Assembly (NCBI GenBank): GCA_029339505.1
Contig: JAQISU010000179.1
Span: forward strand, 6,507,501 to 6,571,500
DNA length: 64,000 nt
Direction: 5' to 3'
Source: Unio delphinus
Taxonomy: Eukaryota; Mollusca; Bivalvia; Unionida; Unionidae
The stretch's first letter is position 1. Each line of letters opens with the position of its first letter. Shown here in pieces: positions 10,727 to 24,480 of the stretch. The translations under genes were made by a program, and so were the position numbers. A model generated the notes under the pieces. That model made no database searches and was not told the DNA's origin. It saw only the letters and a program-made list of their open reading frames with translations.

Positions 10727-11852
10727 CAAAATAACAATAACTGTAATGTTTCTGTATTTCATAAAAGATCAATTAAGTTTACCCATCAAAATTAACCTAC
10801 ATCTACACAGAATTTCTGTAACGGCTGAAAAGTAAATCTTGTAGCTACATTTCGTACATTGGTTTTAACCCAATCTTTTCAGTTCCTACACCAACATTAT
10901 ATCATCAGTTGACATGCTCATAGTATGAAAATGTAGATGTACATGGACTTAAAAAGTGTTTTGTTCATAAATATTTTTTTCCTGCGAGAACATATATAAA
11001 AGCGTTCAATACAAATACAACATCAAACAATAATTATAGCTGTCAGAATAAATAGTATTTAACGTGATTTACATGTATGTACAATTTGAAATTTCAGTGA
11101 ATTCACACAGATCCAAGAATGTAATAGAAATATACAATGCAGTAAGTGATTTGAAAAGCTACTGTATTAAAAAAAAAAAACCACAATTACAATGCTACTG
11201 TATAAATTTTAAACAAATTACATTGTGATTCTTGCCTTTTGGAATGCATCAAGTGGCTGTGACCAATTCTAGCTTGGGCTCTGTCTTATTACATGCCTCT
11301 GTTTGACCAAAGCTCTTGCAATGATCAAGTATGTTCAGTTTTAAAGGCATAGTTTTATATTGGTCATCATCGTATAATATAAATTTCACTCTTTTCTGAA
11401 TACTTCTGTGCACTAACACAATGTATTTTATTAACAAATTTCATCAAATAGATCAAATAATGCAAACTCTATGAGAATAATGTTACAACATCTGATCTAC
11501 AGGAAAATTGTACAGTTTGGTATGAAAAGATGAAAAACACAAGTTGTATCAAACATACTAGAAGATGTGATGCAGCATAAATTTCAAATTGTGTAAATTT
11601 TCCATCCTCTATATACAAGTCGATGGTGAGGCCAGATCAATATCTCAGTTTAGTCTTTTCACTATAGTTGCAAATTTTATCCTATCTGAAACTCAGTATA
11701 TGTTCAGGTCAGCATTAATTAATTAATCAAAAGTACCTAATTGTTTGACATGAAGTGTTTTAAAAGAATTATGTACTTTTAGCTACTTTTAATGACACTA
11801 ACCTGAATATTTACCGAGTTACAAATATGTTACTAGTGCATGCTGCTTATAT
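10727..11852. other. No gene seen
   Basis: AT-rich unique DNA; only short random frames. Confidence 0.55.
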
Positions 11853-12176
11853 GCAATTACATCTGATGAAGTACATTTAATACTTAATCAATTTCATTAA
11901 TGCAATTACATCTGGTGAAGTACATTTAATACTTAATTAATTTCATTAATGCAATTACATCTGGTGAAGTACATTTAATACTTAATTAATTTCATTAATG
12001 CAATTACATCTGGTGAAGTACATTTAATAATTAATTTCATTAATGCAATTACATCTGATGTAAGTACATTTAATACTTAATTAATTTCATTAATGCAATT
12101 ACATCTGATGTAAGTACATTTAATACTTAATTAATTTCATTAATGCAATTACATCTGATGCAAGTACATTTAATAC
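11853..12176. repeat. 49-bp minisatellite, about 7 copies
   Basis: Unit ATGCAATTACATCTGGTGAA then GTACATTTAATACTTAATTA and ATTTCATTA. The last copies carry GATGTAAGT in place of GGTGAAGT. Confidence 0.94.
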
Positions 12177-13304
12177 CATTGGTAATGAAAATATTTTGAA
12201 TCCTTCTCTCTGTTGGGTCATATTTTTTTTTCATATACAATCTCTTCCCCAAGATGATAATTATTTTTGACACACATGTTTGGAGATTTTTTTTTACATT
12301 ACATGATAAAGTGATTTAAATAACAATACATATGCAAGTGAATTAGGATGAATCTGAGAGTTTCTGGTAAAAAAGTATAAACTTGTTGGCTAGAAAATAT
12401 GGAGAAAAAAAATATATATATATTTGCACACACCACCCCTACCATGTGCATTTAAAAATAACCTGGTTTTGGAAGTGATGGAAACAAAAAATTTGATATA
12501 CTGGTACTGTTGTATTTGATTCATCCCTATGGTGTATGAATATGCTTATAATTTTAGTTTCAACAGTAGACCGTTGCTTCTATATTTTCATGAGTGATGA
12601 ATTTCCACTTATTATTTATTAATAGAAAATGACATGAAAAAATATTAACCCCAATTGTAAATGAATTAAATTTGAGACACGTTTTTAATTAAATCAGTCA
12701 CTCCACACACCCCATCCACATTTCTAAGTTTTGAACAGTTTGTTAGCATGTCAGTTTTTATATGTACCTACATCTCAATCCCAAAAATTGAGAAATGTAT
12801 ATACTGTTATATACTAGTAAGCAATGGTAAGTAAAACACAATAATGACTTGAATCATCTGCAAACATTAAATGTTTTAAATGCCTCATGCTGGTTAATCA
12901 TTTTACTTGATGTATTCCTCACTTGTTCCAGTATATTCACCAGTGATTGAATGGCTGTCATTTCACTGTTTGGGACAGTAGCCTTGCATACATGCTCTTC
13001 TTCATTTAACCTAACTTTCACTTTTAAATCACAAGTCTTTCTATTAATTATTTAATCAATGTGAATGAAAACAGAAAACAAAGAGAGCAAATTTAAAATT
13101 TCTAAAATAAAATTGTGAAGAGCTGCAAAGCTGAACAAAATTTTGTAGTGGTACAAATAAATTATATGCACAATATGTGGCATCTTTTTTATATACCACT
13201 TGTTAAAACTTGCCTTAAGAGGAAAATGAGTATCTCGCACATCAAAGATACCATATACACAGTATTATATTTTCTACACACACACACAGATCTACATTAC
13301 TGGG
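12177..13304. other. No gene seen
   Basis: AT-rich unique DNA with a short (CA)n at about 13277-13288. Confidence 0.5.
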
Positions 13305-13415
13305 GGCCCCCAAGTGGTCTTAAGTGCTCTCCATTACAGATCACTGCCATCTCACCTGTCTGCGTAAGTCTCAGATTCTGCAAATGTGGATGTGTGAGAA
13401 AGCTTGAAGGAAATT
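13305..13415 (+). mobile_element. SINE family 2, 5' fragment
   Basis: GGGGGCCCCCAAGTGGTCTT, then ATCACTGCCATCTCACCTGT and TGTGAGAAAGCTT match the head and first body segment of the copy at 31843-32089. The 3' part is missing. Confidence 0.72.
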
Positions 13416-14507
13416 ATTTCAGTACTCATTTTAAAACAATTAGCCTGAAACCAATTTCTGTTGAGATAAGACATCTGAGTTGATCAAAGCCATGGCAGAC
13501 AAAGGGAATTAACTCGTGCAATGGGAACAATGTGTATCAGTCAAAGTAACTTGATTACAACAGTGAGCTTAACGTTGTTACGGGCTATTTCTTTTGTCTA
13601 GCACTTTAAAAACTAAATTAGATATTAATGCCTATGAGAATGCATATTTTATGAAATGGGAATGATGTCTAATGTACAATAAAAGTGACAGAGTGGCGTT
13701 AACAAAAGGGAATTATTCTTAATAAGCACTGTCTAACATTCAGTGAAATTGAGAGGACTTAGTCTAACTACTTTCAGATTTTGGGCACTAAGCAAGCAGT
13801 GTTATTTTTCATTTCAAGGTGTTGATTCAGCAACTTGCAGAAAGAAAAAAATTACAACAATGGAAACAAAACCTAAAATACTGTGATCTGAGTGGTTCAA
13901 AATTCAAGTTATGACAAAAAACCAACCAATCAAATGTGTAAAATCCAGACTTAATGATAAGACTTGTTTTAGTTGGGATGTGGATATGTAAATTGTCAAC
14001 AGGAAAACATTGGTTCTTTTGAATTTTTCTTAAACCAGACTGATACAAATATTTTCATTTCTCCTGACCTATTCTCTTGAGCACTAATGTGCCAAGTCCA
14101 AAAAGATGTTGCAAAATACACAATCTTTTGTACACAAGATTCTAGGTTTCAAAGAATATGCCAACTATTTTGAACAAAAGGAAACAACGGAGAACCTATT
14201 CATAATAAATACCTATGACATTCAAATTAAAATCTTCTGGATACAGAAATATATTGAGCTGTTTTAGAAATGGTGTGGGAAGGTAGGAAAGTAGTACAAT
14301 TAAAATAGTGTACCTGGTGTTTTTTTAAAAATTAAATTAATAAATGGTGGGATCAAGATTTAGTTTTAATTTATGCTTAGTGGTAATTTTTGGCATATGA
14401 TGTAAATGATGTTGAACTGAAACCAGCATAAAAGAATGACAAACTCAATTGAGCATGGATTGTTCCCACATTTGAGATATTTGGACATTTATATTATGGG
14501 ATAAGTG
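13416..14507. other. No gene seen
   Basis: Unique DNA; nothing supported. Confidence 0.5.
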
Positions 14508-14815
14508 TGTGATTTGGATATTTAAGGTAGCTTTAACATTTCAATCATATTGCTACGATGTCTGCAGTGAGGCAGTTTATAGTGATGTCAAGCACTGGGG
14601 CATCATGCTGCAGACATGTAGCATGATGTCCCACCCAGTCACATTATCCTGACACCAGGCAGACCAGTCCTAACATTAACATCTTGATGCTGAGCGCTAA
14701 GCGAGGCAGCTGTTAATACCATTTTTGTTAGTATTTGGTATGACTCAGCCGAGGATCAAACCAACAATCTCCCACTTTCATGGTGGATGCTCTAACCACT
14801 AGTCCACTGGAGCGG
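14508..14815 (-). mobile_element. tRNA-derived SINE, family 1, minus strand
   Basis: Reading the minus strand, the head starts at CCGCTCCAGTGGACTAGTGG (near 14815), with GTCATACCAAATACTAACAA, GTCAGGATAATGTGACTGGG and CATCATGCTACATGTCTGCA following. It ends in the GTTAAAGCTACCTTAAATAT tail near 14515. This is the best uninterrupted copy and serves as the empty-site reference for 9806-9868. Confidence 0.85.
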
Positions 14816-16896
14816 TGTGTGTGTCCATGGGCTGTAAAACACTTTACCTCCAATATCATCGAAAAGTTGTCTAATATAGGCATTCATTTGACTAGCAATG
14901 CAAATGGCAATTATCAGTCAAATTTCATCAATGCTGTATGTTTCATCTATACGCAGATTGAATGTATGACAAATGCTGTATTTCCAATTTCTGAGAAATC
15001 TTTTCAATCAGATCCATTTTAGTAAGGTGATATAAGTTTGCTAGACCCACTAATAAGTGGCTACTCTATGCTTACATCATGTGGTGTCAGAGAATTCCAA
15101 CATATAGGCAATGTGTTCTGACCCCACACCCCAACATACATGATACAATATATAAAATGGGTGGGAAGGGTCACTGGATGAAGGCTTAAACAAATATCTC
15201 GGGGGATTAAAATAAGATACGTGTTGAACTCAATCCTGAAAATTTCACAAAAAGAAGCCATCTTGGTGTTCATGATTTATCTTTTTAAGTATAATATGAT
15301 TTCATTCATACATGGCTGAATTTCTGCAAATAAAATTGAGGCATGGTAAGTACTTGAAGAAATATAGTTAATCCAGATTGAGTGAGGAGTGATATTATGT
15401 TTTATGCCAAGTGGATGAAAATAAAAAGTGTCTTTTAATCCCCCAAACCATTAATTCTACAGTAGCCCTGACTGTAAACCAGCCAAACATGACTATTCTA
15501 CCGGTAATTAATTATTATACAAAATCAACATGGAACAAATTTGATACTTTCTCATCCTTCCTAAACTAGTTTCAACCAACTGTACATCAATTACATTTTT
15601 GTCTTAATTTCTCACACAGAACATGATTTGATTGTAAATTAGACCTTGTGCTTATAATCCTGTTCGGTGGCTTCAAACATTCACAAATTATTCAACTGGT
15701 GATTAAGGTCTACACTGTCTGCAGTTGGAAGCAAGCTTTACCTGGAAAAAGGTGGTCATGTGAAATGTTTGAAATGGGAACCTGTCTTCAATTTTAACGT
15801 AAAAAATAATAAACACAAATGTAACAAAATTGATGATTTTACCTATTATTCTTTGTCGTAAAATTAGAAGGGCAATATCTCTTATCACTTTGGCATATGT
15901 AAATCTTCACAGTTAAAACTTCTATCTGAGAAATAAGATGATTTTACTTAGAAAAATCCATACTTTTAAGTACAAAAAAATGATGCATTTTATTATTATT
16001 TTTATAGCTGAATGGTGTACGAAAAATAACATGAGTTACAGTAAGTTTTAGCACGAAAATTTCACATTCAGTATTGTTTGAATTTGGGTAATGAAATTTA
16101 TATAATTATTCGCTTGAAATGACAGACCAATCCACTGTATATCTTTATAGTTGAAGATTGTACCTCACAAATAACAAATTTAAAGTAATTGATCTATTTG
16201 CACACATAAACACGAACATAAACAGAGATCAAGCACTATGAATTTGCTAATTGTGAGGTACAGTATTTTTGTGTTTGAAGATTTCTAAAAACTATTAATT
16301 AAAGACCCAAGAAATAAATATTCACCTGTGAAGAAAACCGGACCCTTCTCAAATCCACTAACTTAAAGATCCATAAAAAAGTAATTTTCTTGCCAAAACC
16401 ACTACAAATTATATCCACGAAAATAAAAGCACCATATCAACTTATTTATATGTAGTGCCCAAATGCAAACTGCACTGATCCAGATCGGCTGTCACATATT
16501 TAGGAGTAGTCAACAGAACATAGACCCTGAATCATCAGGCTCATTATGCAACAGCAGATCCGGGTCTATGGACTTGTAAGCAAGTATGGATCGTATTTCT
16601 ACAAATTATTAATACGGGGATATTTTTCAGTACAGGATGTCTCGTCATTATTATCAATAATAATATTACTTAAGAACTGTACAACAGGGTCCTTAAATAT
16701 ATGTACTAAAGTCATGGATTTTTGTCATTTGGTTACATTTTTATCATTTTATTTCCATACAGACACAAATAATGTGGTTTATATCACAGAAATTATATTT
16801 TTTTTAAAACTTACATATATAAAGTGTTATGAACAAAAACAAATGTGGTTGACAATTTTAACACCCCAGAAAATGATTACCCAGCAGTGCAATATC
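14816..16896. other. No gene seen
   Basis: AT-rich unique DNA, no supported exons or repeats. Confidence 0.5.

Positions 16897-16950
<54 letters not shown>
16897..16950. repeat. (AAT)n microsatellite
   Basis: About 18 AAT triplets. Unlike the two other AAT tracts (9806, 22785), it lacks the GAGGACTTTGTATAGCG follow-on. Confidence 0.95.
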
Positions 16951-16951
<1 letters not shown>

Positions 16952-17679
16952 CAAAACATTAAAAAAGGTGGCAAAGTTGTGACTAAATATAACAAACAAT
17001 TAACATTCAAAAACTAACTGAAGGAGGTACATATTCATTCAAAGTTCAATTAATGTCAAATGTTATTATATTTCACACTTTGGATTCATAAATATATGAC
17101 ACCTTCTCAAAACTGATATAAAAAAGTCATTAAAAAAAGTTGACAAATTGACAAGCAGGCTAAACAAAACATAACTAGTTCATTGTGTTATATCAGTTTA
17201 CAGTACTTTGCAAAGCATGTATCAGATATATACATGATGTGTATGAAGAAGAAACAGATTCAGACTCAACAATTCAAAGATCCCACATAATGCATACACA
17301 CTGACAGCTGGTCCTGTTCAAAGAACTATTATTCTTCAACACCGGATAAATCAAGATAAAAACAAGTTAATATGGTCATATTTTTAATACCTCATTTAAC
17401 AGTTCATGAAAACTTCAGGTGATCCATAGTTTCAGTTGAAACCAAACCAATCTGGTACATATTTATATTCATAAAGGGTGCAATAGCCATCTACTGATTT
17501 TACTTGTAGTGATTTTATCCATACCAAATATGGTAAATTTATACATGGATGAAAGATGACTTACACCTAACAGAAGGAAATGAATTAAAAGACAACAAAT
17601 GTATTCAACATTTGCACCTTACTGCTATTAATTTTAACCGGTAATAGAGCAAGAGGGCTTAAGGGGATGGTCAGCTGTC

Positions 17680-19020
17680 CATTGGCTATTTTTAATACTC
17701 CTCCTAAACTAGTTTGAGGATTAGCACAAAACATTAAACACATTCATCCCCAAGGCCTGGCTCATCATATGCGAAAATAATTCTGCTTGGATACACAATA
17801 TAAACACCAGAGTGGTCATCTTGAAAAATCTTGTTATTGCTATTCTCTCTGAATAGATGGTCATATCAAAATGGGGTTTTCAATAAAACACTTTTTACGA
17901 GTTGGTCCAATATGAAAATGGTTCCAACCCAATATGGCCACCATAGCAGCCACCTTGAAATTCTTTTCACTGCTACTCCTATTAAATAGAAAATCATATT
18001 GGCATCTGACATCCAATATGGCCACCAGAGTGGCCATCTTGAAAATAAACAGATCTAGTTAGTCCTAAATGAAAATGGTACTGCTCAGATATCCGACATG
18101 GCAGCATTCTTGGGCTCCATTTAATCATTCCTGATACCCAGGTAAGGCATGATTTAAAAATATATATGCTGGAGTACTCTGAATATTAAATGAATTTACA
18201 TGAAATCAATGCAGAATTCTAATTTGCATCAATGGATAACTATTCCATATTAAAAATGCAATTACTGTGTCCCAAGAATCTATTACTCTAACAGCCCTTA
18301 TGATGTCTAAATGAAAATTGTGCCAACCTGACCTCATATACGTCCATCTTGAAAATCATGCAGTTGCAACTTCTGTGTGTGTGTGTGATTAAGATTTTAA
18401 AAGAAGCTTTAACAATTTTTCAGTCGTCGCATCATGCCTCAGATATGTAGAATAATGTCTCACCCATTCACATTATCCTGACATCTGGCCACCCAGTCCT
18501 AAAACTATCCACTTAATGCTGAGTGCCTAGCAAGGCAGCTGTTAGTACGATTTTTTTAAGTCTTTGGTATGACTCTGCCAGGGATTGAACCCATGACCTC
18601 ACACATCTGAGGCGGATACTCTAACCTATTGCAGCTTCTCCTAGATGATGTAATATCAACATTGCACTTTCACCAAAAGACTTATCATTTCTACCTGGTC
18701 CTAAATGGAATTATTGCCAAGCTGATATTCAATGACAGCCATCTTAAATATCATATCATGACTTCTCCAAAAAGAGAAGTATCTTTCTGGGAAATTATCA
18801 ACATGGGTTTTCACCCTAAAAAATTATTGATATCTAATTCATCCAAAATGAAAATGCTGCTGATCATCCATCCAATATAGAAACCATGATTGCCATGTTC
18901 AAATCTTTTTGCCAAATGGATGGTCATACTGACATTGGGTTTTTACCCCAAAAAATCCTTCTAATAATGTCTAATTGGTTATCAATGAAAATGTTCAAGA
19001 CCACCATGGCAAATAATTTG
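17680..19020 (-). repeat. Diverged tandem copies of a ~180-bp dispersed repeat (minus orientation)
   Basis: Phrases such as CCAATATGGCCACCAGAGTG, GGCCATCTTGAAAAT and TCCTAAATGAAAATGGTACT recur at irregular spacing. Their reverse complements match the block at 23340-24480 (ATTTTCATTTAGGACCAACT). It is heavily diverged and interrupted by a SINE at 18374-18638. Confidence 0.65.
18374..18638 (-). mobile_element. tRNA-derived SINE, family 1, minus strand
   Basis: (GT)n tail at 18374, then AAGCTTTAACAATTTTTCAG, CATTCACATTATCCTGACAT, GTCTTTGGTATGACTCTGCC and the B-box complement GGGATTGAACCC. It ends at the tRNA-like head near 18638. Confidence 0.85.
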
Positions 19021-21094
19021 AAACTCTTGTCAAACAATATCAGATAGACTTTGAACATTCATCAGTTAAAAGAAAGAAATGGTCTTGTCTTTAATTCCTG
19101 TAAATTGTTTCTGGCCAGTAGGGCATCAGTCCATTCAAGGGACTCTTGTTATTTGTTTTATATCAAATCAAGTCCATATGGTTATATCTCAATGTCAAAA
19201 TATGATTCATCATACAATGGCATATTTGAGAATTTAAATGAATCTGGTTCCAAATTATATCCCAGGACCTGACGTGGTTGCTTTTATCCAGTTAAAACAA
19301 AGTCATTTAAAACTGAATATAAAGTTGTGTTTTGTTATTGTAGTTACAATAAATGCATCCTGTACATCCTCTGTTGAAAAAGCATGACTCTTCAGTTAAC
19401 ATCAGGTCTTTCAGTGTTTCCAGCATCTATATTCTATTACTAACAAGCTGTCAAGATATTTATGTAATGTACAATGACCTATGACACACACTTGCTAACC
19501 TAATATTAAAAAAATTAGAACTTTATTTACAAAATTCTTAGTCCAGTCTCTCTGTCCTGGCTGTCTTGTTATTTATTTGGCATCATATACAAAGCTACAC
19601 ATATACATAAAGAGTCATTCTTGAAACTTCTTTATCACGGGAATTTTTGTGCTTTTGTAGTGGTGTTATCTCTGGCTGTGTCAGTGGAATGCTGGTGAAT
19701 ACCATGTGTCAATCAGATCTGTTCATTGTCAGATGTACCATCACATGCGCATGCCGCCATTTTCATGCCCGGAACCATAGCCTGTCGATACAAATGATAG
19801 AAAACAGAATCGTTGATTATAAAACAAATACATTTACCCTAAAATAAATATAGCAATTTTGTTAAAAAGGTTAGTGCTGCATTAGAAAGAGTTAGCTTTA
19901 TTAAGCATTATGAAATTTTAAACTCACAGTAGCAATTTTCTTTCGCTAAAGAAGACTGATGACCTCTCAAGAGAAGTTTTATCATCATTCAAATTAAAAT
20001 CTCATTGCTGCAATTTTGTTAAACTAACGGTGACTACCTCATTAACAAATCTGAAAGAACATGACCAGAAGTTAAAAATAGCAGAGATTTGCTGATGTAA
20101 TTGCAATTTTTAACAAATTTCAAAGGGAGCATTGAAAACATCATACACCTGCAGATGGTTATCAGTAACTTCTCCAGCTTTCCAGTAAGTGAATCTGTAA
20201 GGTCAAATTTAGGGGACCTTTGGCACTTTCTGGACTCCCTGCATATCACAGAATACGACTATTTGCTAGTTATTACATAACTACAAATATGAATATTTAA
20301 ATTACAGCAATAAACTTACAGTAGGCTTTCCTTTTAATACTAAATTGTTGTTAAATAAATGTTCTATGCAACATCAGAATTTCTTCAAAAAACAGCAGAA
20401 TTTAAATAACTACTTATACATAATGTAGCACAGTTATAACAAAAATTCACTTGCTTTCTCTTTGCCCTTCACAAGATAGACTTTATTCTGGATATAAGCT
20501 GTGCGATTTCTTGTGCATTCTTTTACGCTTGATCATCTTAACAATTTAAATTCAGTTGCGTTGTATGATCTTTAATGCACAGTATTGACTGAAGCAGTTA
20601 ATGGGTACCCGGATACTCAATCATGATAATAACCCACATAATAATATCGCCAATCAGGTACCCATTAAAAGGCTATAAAAAAAACCCAACAAATAAGTCC
20701 TTACCAAGCTCAAATCTAAGACATCAAGAGAGAATAAGATACAGAATAACGATTAAGGTTCAAGGCTGATATCATGTGACTATTGGCTGCTGTGCATTTA
20801 TCCATCATTAGGACTCTGTTTAATTTCTTTATAATCTATTTATAGTAGCTGTACGTGAAACAGTTTAACAAAACTTATGGGGTTTCTTGAAAGTGAAACC
20901 ATGTGTCAGAGACTGGTTTTATTTTGATAAACACATATGTAGCTGACCAGTCTAAATTGAAGACAAAAAATGGCACCAGATATTAAGAGAAATGGGCTTT
21001 ATTGATGTGATTCATGAATTATATGACAAATAAATGTTATCAGAGTGAGCTTTTATTAAGCTACTTAAAAACATTCTGCATCAGCACTATGAAT
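19021..21094. other. No gene seen; short 12-bp inverted repeat
   Basis: Unique DNA. TTAATGGGTACC at 20598-20609 faces its complement at 20657-20668, a possible remnant of a small inverted-repeat element. A brief GC-rich spot near 19740-19790 has no supported exon. Confidence 0.45.
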
Positions 21095-21412
21095 TTGTAA
21101 TAAAGGATTCATCATTTGTGGACTTCATTATCATTCAGTGAAATGTAATAAAGGATTTATCATTTGTGGACTTCACTACCATTCAGTGAAATGTAATAAA
21201 GGATTCATCATTTGTGGACTTCACTACCATTCAGTGAAATGTAATAAAGGATAAAGGATTCATCATTTGTGGACTTCATTACCATTCAGTGAAATGTAAT
21301 AAAGGATAAAGGATTCATCATTTGTGGACTTCATTACCATTCAGTGAAATGTAATTAAGGATAAAGGATTCATCATTTGTGGACTTCATTACCATTCAGT
21401 GAAATGTAATAA
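21095..21412. repeat. 48-56-bp minisatellite, about 6 copies
   Basis: Unit TGTAATAAAGGATTCATCAT then TTGTGGACTTCATTACCATT and CAGTGAAA. Copies 4-6 gained an 8-bp internal duplication GGATAAAGGATT. Confidence 0.93.
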
Positions 21413-21629
21413 GACTAGTTAAATTTAGTGGGGGGTATGCATAAATCATTTATCAATTTGTTTTGTGCCATTAATCTCATACGGACTATTAATCTACATG
21501 GATTTTGTTGATCTGTGACAAAATTTCAACTGCAGACCCAGATGTGTAGCAAAAATAAATCTTTTTCCTAGTTTTTAAGTAATTATGGCATGTAATGTAT
21601 AGATTGCTCTTTTTATAATCAATTTACAC

Positions 21630-21856
21630 TTATTTGCCATTAATGTTAGTAATAATTACATGTCTGTTAATAATAATTACACTAATATTAGTAACAATTA
21701 CACTTTCACTTATGTTAGTAATGATTACACTTATATTAGTAATAATTACACTTATATTAATAATAATTACTTATGTTAGTAACAATTACACTTATGTTAG
21801 TAATAACTACACTTAAATTAGTAATAATTACACTTATGTTAGTAATAATTACACTT
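21630..21856. repeat. ~21-bp minisatellite
   Basis: Unit GTTAGTAATAATTACACTTAT and length variants of 18-21 bp. Confidence 0.92.
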
Positions 21857-22784
21857 GTACCACTCTTGGGAGTTGACATGTATGATTGTACAACAAAGCA
21901 ATTCATGCTCACATTTAATACATTTTCTCTTTGAGTAACAAATCGCTAGGATCAATGGGTACCCAGTAGAAGTTTCCTAAAAGTTTTGACAGCTTTATCA
22001 GTTACATTTATATCAAACCAATGTAAAATGACCCAAATATTCATCATAAAATCTGATCAATGTTTTAATTTTTGTATGAACTGTTTGCTATCAAAGTGCT
22101 AAGTAAATTTGATCAATGAGAAGCATGCCACATTGTTTAAGTCATAAAATCAAGTATTTTGATGACTTGGTGCATTTTCCTAATAAGTGTGGCACATAGT
22201 AAAATTAATATAGATGGCCATTTCATGCATCTTTTACAATGATTTACCAATGTTAATTCTTGTTGAATTGTGTCTAAAAAAAGAGGTACATGGGTGCAAG
22301 AAACCACTGCATCACATAGGCAATGGCAACCAATGTAAAATGTTAGGTGAATTTCCACCAATCAGTTTAAGAGATCTAGAAATGGACGAATGAAGGGTAC
22401 CAAATATCCCCCTTACTAAAGCACAGGTCTTAGAAAGTCCCATTTCTCGGAACATTTATGGGTGATTTGTACCTATATTCCTATAAGCAAAGATACAAAA
22501 TGCTTTAAACCCTACAGGGTTCTTTGGGACATTTACAGTACTAAATATAAAACTGAATGACTGTCTCCAAGAAGAAAATTACTAAATTCCTATTTAAACA
22601 TAATTATTATTCAAAATTCTGAAGAGTAATACGTCAAAAAAATCTAAATAATTTCTGATCTTGAGTTACAATAGTCCAGTCTTGAAAGTACTAATGAACA
22701 CACAAGTGTTTTAGTGGCATCACAAGTTTTAGTATGGAACAAGCTTAAGTATAAATACTATGTACATCACAAGTTCAAGTATAG
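21857..22784. other. No gene seen
   Basis: AT-rich unique DNA. Confidence 0.5.
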
Positions 22785-22828
<44 letters not shown>

Positions 22829-22880
22829 GACTTTGTATAGCGCCTAATCTTTAGAAGCTCTAAGTGCTTTACAGCATCTT
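22785..22880 (+). mobile_element. (AAT)n-headed small element, second copy
   Basis: (AAT)n then GAGGACTTTGTATAGCGCCT, AATCTTTAGAAGCTCTAAGT and GCTTTACAG. It is more complete than the copy at 9806-9868. The end is uncertain. Confidence 0.6.
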
Positions 22881-23339
22881 TATTGATATGACTACAAAAA
22901 AACAATGCAAACACCATGAAATTAGAAAACATAATTTTAAAAAAATCCTGAAAATATTTAAGGCAGGAAACATTATTAGGTCTTTAAGTTTGTTTCTGTT
23001 GTCGAAAAAGGTGAGTTTTAAGAGTACTCTTGACAGATAATATGTATTTGACAAGCTGAAATATAAATACTATGCAGTTCATAAGTTTTCAAAACATTGA
23101 AAATTAGTATTGAGCAGATTATAAGCACATCAACTAATAGTTGACAGTACATAATATCAATACAATTACATGCTAGCATTCAGCACTGCGGTGAATCAGC
23201 TGACATGCATATGCATAAACAATTCCTTAGTGCATACAACATGTTCTACACAATGTTATTTACAACAATACATGCAATGATAAATCATCTATAAAAAAAA
23301 GGCAACATTTATGTTCCCACAAAAAACCTGACCAATGAG

Positions 23340-24480
23340 AAAAACATACTGAAGGTCAGATTAGCGCCATTTTTATTTATGAGTATGTAAAATCATTAGA
23401 AGTCTTTCATGTGAAAACCCCATTTTATTATTACCATCCATTTAGGGGGAGGAATGACAACATTTTAAAGGTGACTATCTTCACAGCCATACTGGATGAA
23501 TGAATGACACCATTCTCATTTAGGACCAACAAGATATCGTAATCTATTGGTGAAAAACCAATGTTGATAATGGCTATCAATTTGGGAGGAGTAGAAATAA
23601 TATTTTCAACTGGCCACCAAAGTGACCAAACTGTGGTCAGTTTGCATCATTTTCATTTAAGACTAACTAGTAACAAAATGAGAACTTATGAAAACCTCAT
23701 GTCTAAATTACCTTCCATTTAATAGTAGCTATAACAAGATTTTCAATTTGGCCACTATGGTGGACATCAAATCAGAACCATTTTAATTTGGGCCTCACAT
23801 GACATTTAAAAAGTCTATTGGTGAAAACTCCATGCTGATATAAATTTCTGCTTTGGAGGAGTAACAATAAAAATTGTTTTACAATGTCTGCCACAGTGGC
23901 CATACTGGATGTCAGATCAGAACCATTTTTACTTTGCACTATGTTTATATCACCAGTAATCAAGGATAAGTAGCATTAGATTTTCAAGATGGGAATTGTG
24001 GCAGCAAGACTGGAGGTCAGATCAGCAGCATTATTATTTATGAATAACTGGACATCATAAGAAGTTATTTAGTTAAAACACCAGTTTAAAATATCCATTA
24101 CGAGAAGTATGGATAACAAGATTTTCAAGTTGGTCATGCTAGATGGCTGAGCAGGACCGTTTTCATTTAGGACCAACTAGTTCACACATGAAGTCTTTAA
24201 GCTAAAAACCCATGCTGATGTGGCCATACATTCATTAGTAACAATAAGAAGTGTTCTGGTGAAAACTCCATGTCAATTTGAATTTCTGTTCAAAAATAAT
24301 AGCAATAACAAAATTTTCAACATGGCTGTAGTTGTGGTCATATTGAAGATCAAACAGGAATCATTTTCATTGAGGACCAACTAAACATAAAACTATATGC
24401 TGATTTGTCCATTCCATATAGCTTATAAGTAAGTAGTGACAAGATTTCCGATGGCAGCTGTGATGGACATACATACTGAA
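23340..24480 (+). repeat. Diverged tandem copies of a ~180-bp dispersed repeat
   Basis: Recurring phrases are ACCATTTTCATTTAGGACCA, GGTGAAAACTCCATG, GGAGGAGTAACAATAA and CAGTGGCCATACTGGATGTC. The spacing is roughly 170-200 bp. It is the same family as 17680-19020 (opposite strand) and a fragment at 6760-6970. It leads directly into the 44-bp array, whose unit is one segment of this repeat. Confidence 0.7.

Noticed and set aside
13115..13483. 122-codon plus-strand frame
   Set aside because: The second half is a SINE family 2 fragment and the first half is AT-rich non-coding sequence.
16546..16962. 138-codon plus-strand frame ending in poly-Asn
   Set aside because: The Asn run is an (AAT)n microsatellite and the rest is AT-rich with no family features or splice support.
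19740..19800. Possible minus-strand first exon with an AAAATGGCGGC start
   Set aside because: No donor in a workable position and a stop after about 14 codons; only local GC content is suggestive.
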